Position numbers and translations under genes: made by a program. A model generated the notes under the pieces. It did no database searches, was not told the origin of the DNA, and saw nothing but the letters and a program-made list of their open reading frames with translations. This document shows positions 45,873-56,578 of a stretch of DNA of 64,000 nt, one piece after another; the first letter of the stretch is position 1, and each line of letters opens with the position of its first letter. Origin of the DNA: Spodoptera frugiperda (taxonomy: Eukaryota > Arthropoda > Insecta > Lepidoptera > Noctuidae); contig NC_064223.1 of NCBI RefSeq assembly GCF_023101765.2, forward strand, positions 3,534,001-3,598,000, given 5' to 3'.

Positions 45873-46574
45873 ATTTGATTCAGTTAGCTGATCAGTAAAA
45901 TTACCTCATGTACTTCGACTATTTTCAAGCCACGCTAGGGACCCATAATGATGATGTTCACCGAGTAAGTCGCCGTGCAAGATGAACTACCTTATCAAAC
46001 AGTTCTCTAAGAAGGCCGTACAACTAAATATAATAATAATGTCTCACGATAGTTTAATACCAAACAAAAATAATTCTTTCTTAATATTTACATATATCTC
46101 ACTATAATATAATACCTATCATAAATATGAGAGTTTCTTTGTTAGGATGGTATGAGCGGATGATAGATTTCATAGGAACGTAGGCAAAGCAACTAGCAGA
46201 AGCAAATTAATAATATTTCCTAACGAACAAATAATTGCAAGTAACGTCTCACACAAAATAAATCCTCGTGCATAAAACAAGCTCAAAATCGATCAGTTAC
46301 CTCCTAAGTACCTACAATGTTGCAGAAATCGATAGTCCGGACATCAACCGCCGTACACCGGACGACCTATTTATCTTTTTATAAGTCAAACTTACTTACG
46401 TATTTATCATGACAACTTCCTTCGATTGTTTGTTTACTTTCTTTATTTTTCTTTCTCTTTATAAACACTTTATTAACTGACTTCAAATTGTAAAACAAGA
46501 GAGGGTTTTGGATTTGAAATATAAATGTTTTTTTTTTTTTCTATTAGATGTAACTTTGTAAAAATATTGGAAAA
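45873..46574. other. No gene seen; possible 78-bp Helitron remnant at ~46119-46196
   Basis: TCATAAATATGAGAGTTTCT to GGCAAAGCAACTAG resembles a very short Helitron derivative with TC and CTAG ends, but the base after CTAG is C, not T, so it is uncertain. The rest is featureless. Confidence 0.4.
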
Positions 46575-47281
46575 CTAGCTTTTGCCCGCGACTTCGTTCG
46601 CGTGGAATAGTGACTTCCGGCAAATTTTTGGTTTTAACCACATAGTTCCCGATCTCGCGGGATCTCTTCAAAAATGAGATGTGGAAGATATTCCAGGGAA
46701 CTCTTCAAAAATCAACATAATGAGCTCTGCGTTTGAATTTAATAGATGTATACTCACTTAGGGCATTGAAAAAATAGTTTAAAAACGGACTTAAACTAAC
46801 TTAAAACTAAAGAAAGCTACGAATTACGAATTTATAACAATTAAAAAAGAAACTATATTACAACCTATGCTCTATGCTATAATAACCAAGCTTAAACTAA
46901 ATAATTTAAAAGAAACGACTTAAATCTAATCTAATTAATTTATAAATTAGACTTACAATTTTATTAAAAAAACTAACTACAGTAACTACTAATAATCGAT
47001 ATCAAACTAAACCTACGTTAAATAGTTTAACCAAAAAACCAGGAAAACCCAACAAATAAACTTATTAATTGACAAATACAACGAAACCAATTTAGAATAA
47101 TTATACGAAACAGCAGGACCACTACAGACAAATAATCATACGACTGATAATACACTTTTTCTACGATAGTACCGAAGCGCTCGGCCGATACCCAACCAAA
47201 TGAATGTAACGAAACCATAGCGCGATCTATTTCGATCCCAACGCCATCTATCGAGGATAAAGACAACTTGGATTATTTATT

Positions 47282-47579
47282 TATACTCCGTTCGGGCATT
47301 TTCTTTGTACTAAAAGTTTAATTATATTGATATTATTTTTTTCATACCTTTTTACTATTTATTTACTTTTTTCGATGAATTAAAACAATAACATGAACCG
47401 AAGTCGTGTAACGATCGACATAGAATTATCTATACTCCGTTAGAGCATTTTCTTTGTACTAAATGTTTTATTATATTGATATTATTTTTTTCATACCTTT
47501 TTACTATTTATTTACTTTTTTTCGATAAATTAAAACAATAACATGAACCGAAGTCGTGTAACGATCGACATAGAATTAT
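47282..47579. repeat. 149-bp tandem duplication inside the Helitron
   Basis: Two adjacent units start TATACTCCGTTCGGGCATTT (47282) and TATACTCCGTTAGAGCATTT (47431). Both include CATGAACCGAAGTCGTGTAA and CGATCGACATAGAATTAT. The same duplication is present in the second Helitron copy (from 57285), so it predates their separation. Confidence 0.85.
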
Positions 47580-47875
47580 TTATAAATAATTTATTTCTTA
47601 TTTTTATTTTTTGATTTTTGAAATAAAAATATATCTATGTCCTTTCTAAGGTTCTAAACTATATCTGTACCAAATTTCAACCAAATCCGTCAAATAGTTG
47701 CGGAGATTAATGGTATAAGCATAGAATGTTCGACGTGATTCTTTAATTTGACATAACTTTTTTATTTATGAACCGATTGACATGAAACAAACACTAAATG
47801 TAAATTTAAGCATCCCACAATATATTCGTGAAAACCGCATCCAACTCGGATCAGCCGTTTCTGAGATTAGCGCGC

Positions 47876-47940
47876 ACAGACGAACAGACAAACAGACAAA
47901 CAGACAAACAGACAAACAGACAAACAGACAAACAGACAAA
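47876..47940. repeat. CAGACAAA octanucleotide array, 8 units
   Basis: One CAGACGAA and seven CAGACAAA units. The matching position in the other Helitron copy (57880-57903) has three units. The five-unit difference (40 bp) equals the full length difference between the two elements. Confidence 0.9.
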
Positions 47941-48152
47941 AAAAAGTTAATAACATTTTTGGGTTCGACATCGACATAACAATAACCCCTGGTATTTTTT
48001 TTATTTTTATTTTCAATGTACAGACAGCACTTTTCTACGATTTTATTATATGTATAGATGTGGAAGTAGTAGTTACTTAGAGAAAAATCGATCACCTCTG
48101 TTTTCTGTGGAAATCAAAAGAGCAAAAGTGATATTTTACAGGTCAGAAGTCG

Positions 48153-48322
48153 CGCTAATATTATAAATGTGAAAGTTTGTTTGTTTTGATGTATCTCCGT
48201 CAATTAAGCTGAGACAACAAAACAGATTTTCATGAAATTAGGTATACAAACAGAGTATGAGCTGACTTGGGTAATAGGATACTTTTTATCTCACAGGAAC
48301 TGAGCGAAGCTGCAGGCAGAAC
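48153..48322 (+). mobile_element. Non-autonomous Helitron, 3'-truncated
   Basis: CTAATATTATAAATGTGAAA, ATGTATCTCCGTCAATTAAG, CATGAAATTAGGTATACAAA, CTGACTTGGGTAATAGGATA and GGAACTGAGCGAAGCTGCAG follow the usual order. The last CTAG is not present. Confidence 0.65.
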
Positions 48323-48769
48323 ACAATAAAACTCATAATTAACAGTCTATGGCAGTACTCAGCTACACTATGGGCCTCCACAACCTAATAAAGGTTTGCC
48401 AACAATTAGCTCAGCAATGTGTAGTATTTTAGTCGGCTGTTAATGATACTCATGGAAAGAGTAAGAAAATGATATCTAAATACTAATGACGTCACCAAAC
48501 GCCACAAGAAAACCTATTGGTCCAACAACCAACAAAATCTCGCTCGTAACTATTCAACAAATTAATTCGAAATCAATCTTCAAATCATGCGAGTATGCCA
48601 ATTACAGAGATGCCCATTTGCATGATTAGACCTGTGTACTGAACGGCAGCCATTTGCCAACATTATGCAAAGCAATTAAGACGATTAGCAGCCAACTCAA
48701 AGGCAATGTTATGCTTGATATGGTAAGATATAAGGAGGTGCTTCACATACGGGTAAAGACCACACACAT
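48323..48769. other. No gene seen; CRE at 48487-48494
   Basis: AATGACGTCACC contains a perfect TGACGTCA. No promoter-like companion is obvious. The rest shows no gene. Confidence 0.4.
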
Positions 48770-48990
48770 AACAACCACGGCTCAATTTGCGGTTACCGCT
48801 AGCTGCCAACGTGCTTACGGCGCACCGACTGCGAGCTGCAAGCGCGCGATGCGACAATGTTTCATTTGCAACTGGCGGGCGGCTTGCTGTCGGCGAGCAG
48901 TAAGCACATGGCCCATGCGGACGCATCTACGACTACGACTAACTACGACTCAAGAGGACCGCGCGCTAGCCACCCGCCGTCGGCTTTTTT
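48770..48990. other. GC-richer patch, unknown function
   Basis: CGCACCGACTGCGAGCTGCA, CAACTGGCGGGCGGCTTGCT, GGACCGCGCGCTAGCCACCC and GCCGTCGGC stand out from the AT-rich surroundings. ACGACTACGACTAACTACGA is a local triplet-like repeat. Open frames of 114 (+) and 87 (-) codons overlap on opposite strands, as expected from GC content alone, and neither looks like a known protein. It could be a promoter, an enhancer, a non-coding exon or a diverged repeat. Confidence 0.4.
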
Positions 48991-51870
48991 TGTATTGACG
49001 TTATGAAATATATCATACGACATACGATTTAAAGTTCAAATTTAAATAACAAGTTAATTGCTGGGTTGGAGCGGTGCTCGTTCTCAAATCAGTGTGAAGC
49101 CACGCGGTTGAATGGTTCAAAATAATATGATGTATGTTAAGTAATACTTTATGTAATTGTGGGTAACCACGACCTTGACATTCTTGGTAATAATACACTA
49201 GAAACAGTTTCGAAGTTTGATGTGAGTTCATATATAAAATGTTGCCGTAACTCCAGTAGACATATTTTAAGGATTTTTAAAAGAATTACTTATGCAACGT
49301 CACGCCTTTTATCCTAGATAGGGTAGGCGTATACGTTTACATATACGTTTAGTGTTATAAATCCCAAATAATAGGGTGAGGGTTTTAAAAAGAATCGCAG
49401 GATATTATACTTATAGTACAAGCAAAACCTCAATTACATCTAAGTCAAACTGATCCCGAGCCCTAGACGTGGTAGTAGCGCAGCCTAAACAAAGAAAAAG
49501 TTCACAAAACACAAACCAATCGTTATCCGAAACAACCTGTACTTAAGAGCAAAGCTTCAACATCTACAAAACTCATACAATGCTGACAATAAACAGATCA
49601 CAATGCAACGAATACATACTCATTAAAACCTATCATATAATAGTAAGGTACTCAAAAAAGTACAATCAAAGCCGTGTAGTACCGGTGCGCGGTGATTTCG
49701 TACAGCGGACGTTCTTTTGTACAAACCAGCATCTCAAGATACACCAATCTGTCAGTTTTTGTCATTGAATATTCAACTCTATGCCAGAGTAATAAAGTTG
49801 AAATTCGAATAAAGAAATTAGACAGAGAGGTGTAGGTTGATTTGCTGGCTACTGTACTCTGTCCGTCACGTTCCCGTCCCGGATCGATTCTCGAGTATCT
49901 TTGTTGAAAATTGAAAGGACGCTACAAGAATAGTTAGCTTTTTTGGTATTGTTGTATTTACTACCCTACTCTCAGTATGAGGTACTTGTGTGTGTGCCTG
50001 CTTTTGTCAAGTTGTAGTGTTCCAGTTTTATTTAGTTACTGGGTTTTTGGTGATACAGATCTATTTGTCTGTGTTAGATAAAATGTCTGGGGAAATTCAT
50101 CACTAAGATTGAAATATTATTTATAACATGTTGGATGCCTAATCTACACCAAAATTTATTCACCCCAGTTCACTCACAAAATTCGTTACAAATTGTCGTT
50201 CGTTAGAAATTTCCACATACGAGTAGTCCGCAGTTTTGACTACACACATCACTTGCATATTTATTTTGTACCTCTATAATTAGAATTCAGTACTGTTATA
50301 GAGAATCTCACCTAAACACTCATTATTACTACTTAAACTAACTAGATTGATAGCAGATAAACTTAGCACCTAACAGTCCTAATAAACACATCACAAACTA
50401 GCTAAGAGTCGTCATCTCGTCGGCTCTATTAGCAGTAACGCTTAGCCCAACTCCGTGACTCGAGTAAATCTAACTTATTTAATCTGTCTGGGCTAAGTTT
50501 AATGATATAAACAGCAATCAGAGACTTCATCTTACGCTGATGATACAAAGTAATAGATTTTAAACTTTATTTTTTTTTTGTATTAGTGTCGAAAATTTAT
50601 CGAAGAGTTTGTGCCTCAATGGCCTTCAAACATACGTACATCAGTAATAGAATAGTCTGGAATTGTGTGAATAGAATTGTCATCCCCAATTACCTAGGAT
50701 TTATTAATATAACTGCTAAACCTTTGGTGTTACTTTATAGGTATATGTGCCGCTATCAGCCCCTTCGGTTATAAAAAGAACTAATGTTATGTAAGTTACT
50801 GAAAAAATCGAAATGTGGCTTCTATAGACCGTTATAGGCACATAAAGCCATGTGTTGCCTATCAGACATGATGAATATGTAGCACACTCCTCTAAGTTGC
50901 CGGCGGAACACATATTTATATTCATTCGGCAAAAAGGAAGCCTATAAAAGATAATATCGAGTTCGGTTTGTAGGTCTTGTTTTATCATTACATACATAGG
51001 TACATTATTCTTACTGCGTCGTTGATCAAGTGGCCAAAAGTGTGATTAATAAGTAGGTAATAGGTATCGGATTCATTCATTAATCACTGGTGATTTTTCA
51101 GATTTTCTAATAAATCACAGTGCCCTGAATACATAGACGTGAGCCTATATGCCATATTCCGGGCACATTTTCGATTCCAGGAATACTATAAGTGCTGTAA
51201 AAAATAATAATATTGACATTTTTTGGAGAAAAATAGCAATCTAACCTTCAATAGAAACAAAGAAACCAACAAACGAATTCATTCTACCGAAATAATTACG
51301 AAAAAAAGTCTTCAAGTCGTTTTATTTCTTTCACAATCCACCGTCAATCACAGCCAAGTTTTATATATTTACCTCCATCCAATATGGCATTAACGCGCTT
51401 CCATCGCTTTCCCGTCGCGTTTATTAAAATACTTTGAATAAAACGATTCAACTTTCAATCTCCACGACGCGATACATAAAGGTCGGAATATTGAGCGATA
51501 TGGTTGCACGTTCCGTTACGAGGATTGAGTGCTAGGGCTGTCTGTGATGAGAAACTTTTATAAAACTTTATTATGACATGGAGAAAACTTTTACATTTTA
51601 CATCTATATGAATCCACTGCTAGATTATGGGGCCACATCTCTTGGCATAATTTCTTGGCAGGCTATGGCGGCCGTTTGGAAACAGTAGTTTCAAAAGTAC
51701 AGGTATATTAAAGAGTACTGCTGCCCAATTCTTGTCAAATGTGTAGGCCCTTGGTTGTCTCTTACGGCATTCTCATGCAGAAGTCACACATGAATCTAAA
51801 GTTTAATAAAATACCAAGTTTTAGGCTAACCATTAAAAACCGTGCCAACCCTAAATGCTGTTAAATTTCT
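48991..51870. other. No gene seen; long AT-rich stretch
   Basis: Scattered frames up to 93 codons have no recognisable product. CGCGCTTCCATCGCTTTCCC and CCACGACGCGATACATAAAG (51395-51485) are modestly CpG-rich without further support. Confidence 0.45.
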
Positions 51871-51884
51871 TTCATAGAACAAGT

Positions 51885-51991
51885 GCATAGAAGTATTGTG
51901 TGCAGGCTATAGTGTAATAGGAACGCAGTTTGTTGCGGACGCCAGGTACAGAGTGCGTGAGTGACGCGCAATCTGTTGTCTGACAAACTCG
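51885..51991. repeat. Direct repeat, unit 1
   Basis: TGTAATAGGAACGCAGTTTG, GGTACAGAGTGCGTGAGTGA and GTTGTCTGACAAACTCG. It matches 52363-52455 at most positions, with both starting near TGCATAGAA. A RepA copy lies between the two units. Confidence 0.75.
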
Positions 51992-52015
51992 TGAATAGAG
52001 ATGATAAAACGTAGT

Positions 52016-52212
52016 GTGGGAGAGCTATGCTTCAGCACTGCTGGGCCAGCTCAAAAGGAGTCATACCACGGCCTCACAGAAAACTGACGTGAAACACATT
52101 ACGTTGTGTTTCATTGTGTGAGTGTGGTTACCGGAGTTCCTTCCCAATCTTCCCAACCCCGATTCCCCAACAACCCTTAAATTTCTAACCCCCAAAAGGC
52201 TGGCAACACAGC
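52016..52212 (+). repeat. RepA, 3'-truncated copy
   Basis: Starts GTGTGGGAGAGCTATGCTTC and continues through GGAGTCATACCACGGCCTCA and CCCCAACCCCGATTCCCCAA-like sequence to CCCAAAAGGCTGGCAACACA, where the family sequence stops without the A-rich tail. This is unusual, since other partial copies lack the 5' end. Confidence 0.75.
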
Positions 52213-52362
52213 GTTATAAGCAAGTGGTTAGCTGATAAATAATGGAAATTCTTAGCTACTTTATATTATTTAAATACATGCATCAAATCTAAAAACTTGG
52301 ACACTAACTAAAAATCATGTTATCCAGATATAATCAAGATTAAATCAAACTTTTATCGAACT

Positions 52363-52455
52363 GCATAGAACTACAGTGTAACAGGAACGCAATTTGTTGC
52401 AGACGTCAGGTACAGAGTGCGTGAGTGACGTGCAATCAGGTGTCTGACAAACTCG
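52363..52455. repeat. Direct repeat, unit 2
   Basis: TGCATAGAACTACAGTGTAA, CAGGAACGCAATTTGTTGCA, GGTACAGAGTGCGTGAGTGA and GTGTCTGACAAACTCGCACG. It continues past the end of unit 1 with TTAATGCCGGCGAGTCTAAG. Confidence 0.75.
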
Positions 52456-52681
52456 CACGTTAATGCCGGCGAGTCTAAGCTTTGTAGTGGTTATTGAGGT
52501 GCTGACGTCGTATTGATTCATAGCTGTGTAAGCTGAGTGATGTGTATGTGTAGTTTTTGAACATTTTGGTTCAATTTCAATGTGGCAAAGAATTTATGTA
52601 CAGTCTTTAATGAACAACTTACCATAGTATCGTGGAAATGAAGAAAGAAAGAAAAGAATAATGCTCATATTTTATTTTTCA
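52456..52681. other. No gene seen
   Basis: No recognised feature. Confidence 0.4.
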
Positions 52682-52796
52682 CTAGCTGTCTGGTGTCTGT
52701 ATACCAAATTTCATCAAAATCCGTTCAGTAGTTTCAGCGTAATTGATGGACAAACACCCAAACATCCAAACCTTCACATTTATAATATTAGTCTGA
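52682..52796 (-). mobile_element. Non-autonomous Helitron, internally deleted
   Basis: On the + strand CTAGCTGTCTGGTGTCTGTA, then CCAAATTTCATCAAAATCCG, TTCAGTAGTTTCAGCGTAAT and TATAATATTAGTCTGA. The flanks are A and T. The hairpin segment normally next to CTAG has been lost and joined directly to the TGTATACCAAATTT box. Confidence 0.7.
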
Positions 52797-53100
52797 TAAT
52801 GTGAAGTGAGATTACAATAGTATAAACTACCAAGGTTAACCCGGCAATCATTTCCATAGACTTTTCATTAAACTGACGCCTCAAACAATTAGCTACGCGA
52901 AAACCTCAATCTTGAATACAACAAACGAACGAAGTCAACAAAAACAACTTTAATTAAAATCCCAATCATATCGCCGACCACGAAACCAAGGAACAGTAAA
53001 CAGCAATTCAATTAATACTAAATCAATTTCTGAAACACGAACAACGCAACAATCAAATATTGGAACTAACTTCAAAGTGCACGTACATTGCCGAATCTGT

Positions 53101-53400
53101 TAGGAGTGCCGTTGCAGTGCATGCTCTCGAGTTCTCAGTGAACATTAAACTCATTTACGAACTCGCTGCAGCCGAGGCTAGACGTAAGCTTCCGTGTAGT
53201 TACGAGACTTACAAAGCTTACGCTCCATATTAGTCCGCTGTTCGCAGACAGACGAGTACTAGGATCCCGAGAGGTTTCACGAGGTGGAAATGGGGTGAAA
53301 ACGAGGTGGGAGGGAGGGGGAGGGCAGCCCGGGCAACAGGTGCCCGGAGCGTTGCCAAGCAATCCCCCCCACTAAATCAAACTTCAACAATATCACCGTT
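53101..53400. promoter_or_regulatory. Candidate promoter or enhancer region
   Basis: A GC-richer patch with TTCTCAGTG (initiator-like, 53133-53140), CTGCAGCCGAGG, and GAC|GTAAGC (possible splice donor at 53184) 47 bases downstream. Beyond it are GGTGGGAGGGAGGGGGAGGG and CAGCCCGGGCAACAGGTGCC. No TATA box, and the DPE is not convincing. A 75-codon minus frame through the G-rich tract is proline- and serine-rich and unlike a known protein. Confidence 0.25.
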
Positions 53401-54404
53401 CACAATTTCCCTGTACATTGAACCGCTCATCCGGGCGTGCGCAATCACGATTTATTAACAGCGCGCATTGGACAGCGTTTCGTCCCAAAAAATCGAACTT
53501 ACCTTTCAGCAATTTGGGGAATGACTGTCGACGTAATAAAAGTTGTCGTGATGCTGTGTAAATTAACAAAAGCGTTGCAATGTCGAGCTTATTAAGGTGC
53601 AATATTAAAATCTCGGGTTGTAACGCCACGGTTCGTTTTACATAGTTTATTTAATAACTCTAATTAAGTTCGACTTAATTAAATTAAAAGTTGCGTTTTA
53701 TTACACAAGTTTATTATGCACAGTTTTGTTGAACAATGGGTTTTGCAGTTTATATTTTGTTGGTAATTAAATATTAATTAATGCTGTTATTTAAACTGAA
53801 TTACCTGCATACCTAATTAAAGGAATCTGATACCCTGGTTTCCCGTGGTGTTTATTACTATGGGATAATAAAAAGCATTCTTTATTATAAACACGAGCAA
53901 CCATGTTTACTAAATTTATCAAGCAAAAAGTCGATGTTATTGTATTAGAAAATTGTGAATTTTAAAAAATAACAGTATTTTAGTTGGACTATACAATATT
54001 TGACGATAAGTTTATTTGCACGGTCGTAATAAGCATTTACAAATTATGTCAAAACTTATACTAGAGTCCAGAAGAAGTACAGATCATCAATGTACCACTC
54101 GATCGATGACATGAAAAATCAAAATTCAAATCCGGAAAAATCTAAGCAGAAAAAATATTTTCCATTATTATAAAAGGTATATAAAAAAAAAACAAAACTA
54201 TTCTCCGTTCACAGAGCTTTGTAAAGCTCCTTCGTGGAGTAAGTTCGAAATGCTTTTGTTGGTAAAAGCCTTTGAAAAGGGTCACATTCGAACTTTAACA
54301 ACGGAAAATAATTCGGGAAAATTGGACGGACCTGGTGATACGTATTGAGTGAATACATATAGTTATATGCATTATAGTAACCCTATTATGTGTAGGTAAT
54401 GTGA
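53401..54404. other. No gene seen
   Basis: The first 240 bases keep moderately raised CpG content (for example GGGCGTGCGCAATCACGATT), then the sequence returns to AT-rich. A GTAAAGCTCC/GGAGTAAG region near 54220-54245 shows no repeat family I recognise. Confidence 0.4.
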
Positions 54405-54675
54405 ATAAAAAGTGTCGTGTTAGCCCGGAGGTTTAAAACGTCCGCTTCTTACAAATGAGGTTCGAAACCTACCAACGGCAAGTACCAATGTAACATTATC
54501 CAAGTTGGCAAACGGTGAAGGAAAACATCGTGAGGAAACCTGGACTTATAATTTCTAATTTTTATTGTAAGTTTGAAATCGCTCACCCGCATTGAGCAAG
54601 CGTGGTGATTAATTCAATTTATCAAACCTTCGTGTGCGAAGAGGCCTTTGGTCCGCAGTGGCTATTTATAAGCTG
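54405..54675 (+). repeat. tRNA-derived SINE with RTE-type tail
   Basis: Head: TAGCCCGGAGGTTTAAAACG (A-box region) and TGAGGTTCGAAACCTACC (B box). Body: GGTGAAGGAAAACATCGTGA, GGAAACCTGGACTTATAATT and CTCACCCGCATTGAGCAAGC. Tail: AGAGGCCTTTGGTCCGCAGT followed by GGCTATTTATA. This is a standard lepidopteran SINE whose 3' part is shared with an RTE LINE. The copy lacks the GATGAT run. Confidence 0.85.
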
Positions 54676-55084
54676 TTGATGTATATGGACACATATAAAT
54701 ATAATGCACGAACAATTCTATATTTTGCAATCTATATTTTCCAGGACTTGTACACGTTTCAAGAATTGTATAAAGCTTCAAGTACAAAGCGTACTTCGCT
54801 CCAAAGTTCAAGTTATACTGGTCTTGTAGTACTATACTTAGTATATGGTTGAGCAAGGATTGAGTCCAGCACACAATGGGACCTGTTGGATTAATGTGTA
54901 CGTGAGATATATGAATAGATTTGTTACCTTGATGGATCTATGGGCAAAGGATTACTGAAGTATTCTCTAGTATATTCTATTGAATAGAATACAAAACGTA
55001 CATTCACAGAGTAGGATATTATATTTTAAACAATATAGAAAGTGCACAAACGTGTATTAAACATAGTAGCTGCACACACTTCAA
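54676..55084. other. No gene seen
   Basis: Overlapping 72 (+) and 70 (-) codon frames cover the same bases; neither is recognised. Confidence 0.4.
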
Positions 55085-55352
55085 TTAAATACATATTGGA
55101 AACGGACTCAGCTAAGCTATGTTTTTAATATGGAAATATGCGTGCTATGGATGGCATTCCTACATCGATATATTGTAGACTCGAGCTGCGCATCTTCCTC
55201 GCACAGCTACTTTGCGGTGGCGCATCTTCATAGTACATTTTACTCGCAAAGCTACACAGCTTAATATCGGTGGAAACGGTCACATAGTTTCACAGCTTAG
55301 CTATTACATCTTCGTAGTATAGCTACATAGCACAAATCTGGTGGAAAAGCAC
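55085..55352. mobile_element. MITE-like element (TCTGGTGGAAAAGC family), copy 2
   Basis: ACTCAGCTAAGCTATGTTTT, TGCGTGCTATGGATGGCATT, CGAGCTGCGCATCTTCCTCG, TATCGGTGGAAACGGTCACA and AAATCTGGTGGAAAAGCACT. Rich in CATAGCTTAG/CTAAGCTATG words in both orientations. It shares the flanking motifs of 33735-33900 and is longer. Confidence 0.6.
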
Positions 55353-55754
55353 TCTAGTACTCTCTGATACGAAAAAACTAACCTAGCAAAGTATCTACAC
55401 TCCTAACAAAGTATAAAAACACGTTAAATGAAAACATAAAGCAAGTTATCCCACGTTCTAATACCTAACCGCTGATCGATAAGTAATTTCTCTAACAAGT
55501 GGTCGACGAAGGCATGCGACAACCAAGTGACCACACCTCGTACCGTTCTCTGCTGATGAAATATTAAATAATGGCGATATGTCAGCGGTCGTCTCCTAAG
55601 TAATGGCCGTAAGAATAAGGGTATCGGTAATATCGCTGATGAAAACTTATTGTGGTTTCGGGGTCGTTGACCAAATCGTATTTGGAAAAAGAGGAAAAAT
55701 AAGAGCGATTTTTGGATCAGTTTGGGATTTTATGTAGCTGTGTTTCTTTTCTTT
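55353..55754. other. No gene seen
   Basis: No recognised feature. Confidence 0.4.
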
Positions 55755-55955
55755 TCCAATAAATTCTGCCGCCTTGGGTGAGATGAGAGGAAGTGTCAGT
55801 GTCAAAACCACCCCGTTCCTACTCTTTCGCACCGGAGTTCCAGTAGGCCGTTACGTTGTACGCAGCCCCGGATCGGACATCAGCTCTACTGGGCCCCATC
55901 TGTGGTAGAATGATGGCTTTATGAGGCGCGCACGGAACGCAATGCACCGATATTG
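55755..55955 (+). repeat. RepB copy, extended at 3' side
   Basis: AATTCTGCCGCCTTGGGTGA, AACCACCCCGTTCCTACTCT and CGCAGCCCCGGATCGGACAT continue into CTACTGGGCCCCATCTGTGG and GAGGCGCGCACGGAACGCAA. The latter two blocks are the downstream part of the family, absent from the other copies here. Confidence 0.75.
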
Positions 55956-56578
55956 CAGTTTGCTAAACTTTCGAAAACTAAGCTAAGGTTAGAAATAATC
56001 GCTATTTTGTTGACACCACGACGGTGACAAAAATGCACACGGCCCACCTGATCACTGTAGTACTCCGTAGCTCCGGGTTCTTTATTTGAATTACGTGGGC
56101 GAATAAAGTCATCAGTATTATTTGGTGACTTAACTCTCTCTCTCGGTTCTCAATTCACCTGTTAAGTGCAAGGATTATGATAAACCCATTACGTGGGAGA
56201 ACTATTATTAACAGTAGACGTCATTCGACTGATGAATAGGTATTTTATATTTCCACTTAGAAATCATTGGGGTCTAGTAATTAAATAAATGCTATGTAAC
56301 AGAAGTATCTATAATATAGCAAAATAATACCACCAAACTCCTTTTCCTTAACAACATAATGCAACAGACGTTATTTTAAAATAACTAAGTTAAGTAAGTT
56401 ATAAATTAAAATAAAGGAGAGTGCTGTGTTAGCTATGCTAGTAGAGATGTAGTCTACTGACCGCTGTCTGCCGTCCAGTCTAACAAATTGAATTAGACGC
56501 GAATAACGGCTCTAATATAACCAACGTTCTCATAAATAACGGTTATTTTAGACCTTACAGCGTTATTTTATTACGTTA
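55956..56578. other. No gene seen
   Basis: AT-rich sequence upstream of the second large Helitron. No feature recognised. Confidence 0.4.

Larger units (their letters stand above)
46575..48058 (-). mobile_element. Non-autonomous Helitron, copy 1 of a near-identical pair
   Basis: On the + strand it opens CTAGCTTTTGCCCGCGACTT (complement of a CTAG-type 3' end). The stem CGCGA/TCGCG forms the terminal hairpin. It closes ...TATATGTATAGA (complement of a TC 5' end). The flanks are A and T, the canonical Helitron AT target. It is 1,484 bp with no Rep/helicase coding. It contains a 149-bp tandem duplication (47282-47579) and an 8-unit CAGACAAA array. Open frames of 109 and 65 codons near 47.8-48.1 kb come from this repeat and are not genes. 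Confidence 0.85.

Noticed and set aside
47876..47940. CRISPR-like array
   Set aside because: The units are 8 bp with no spacers; it is a microsatellite inside a Helitron of a eukaryotic genome.
47766..48095. 109-codon minus frame with repeated VCLSVCLF
   Set aside because: It is the translated CAGACAAA array and Helitron end.
48654..48998. 114-codon + frame and 87-codon minus frame over the GC-rich patch
   Set aside because: Opposite-strand frames of similar length are expected when GC content removes stop codons; neither sequence is recognisable.
54405..54480. Functional tRNA gene
   Set aside because: A and B box-like words are present, but acceptor and anticodon stems do not form and a SINE body follows.
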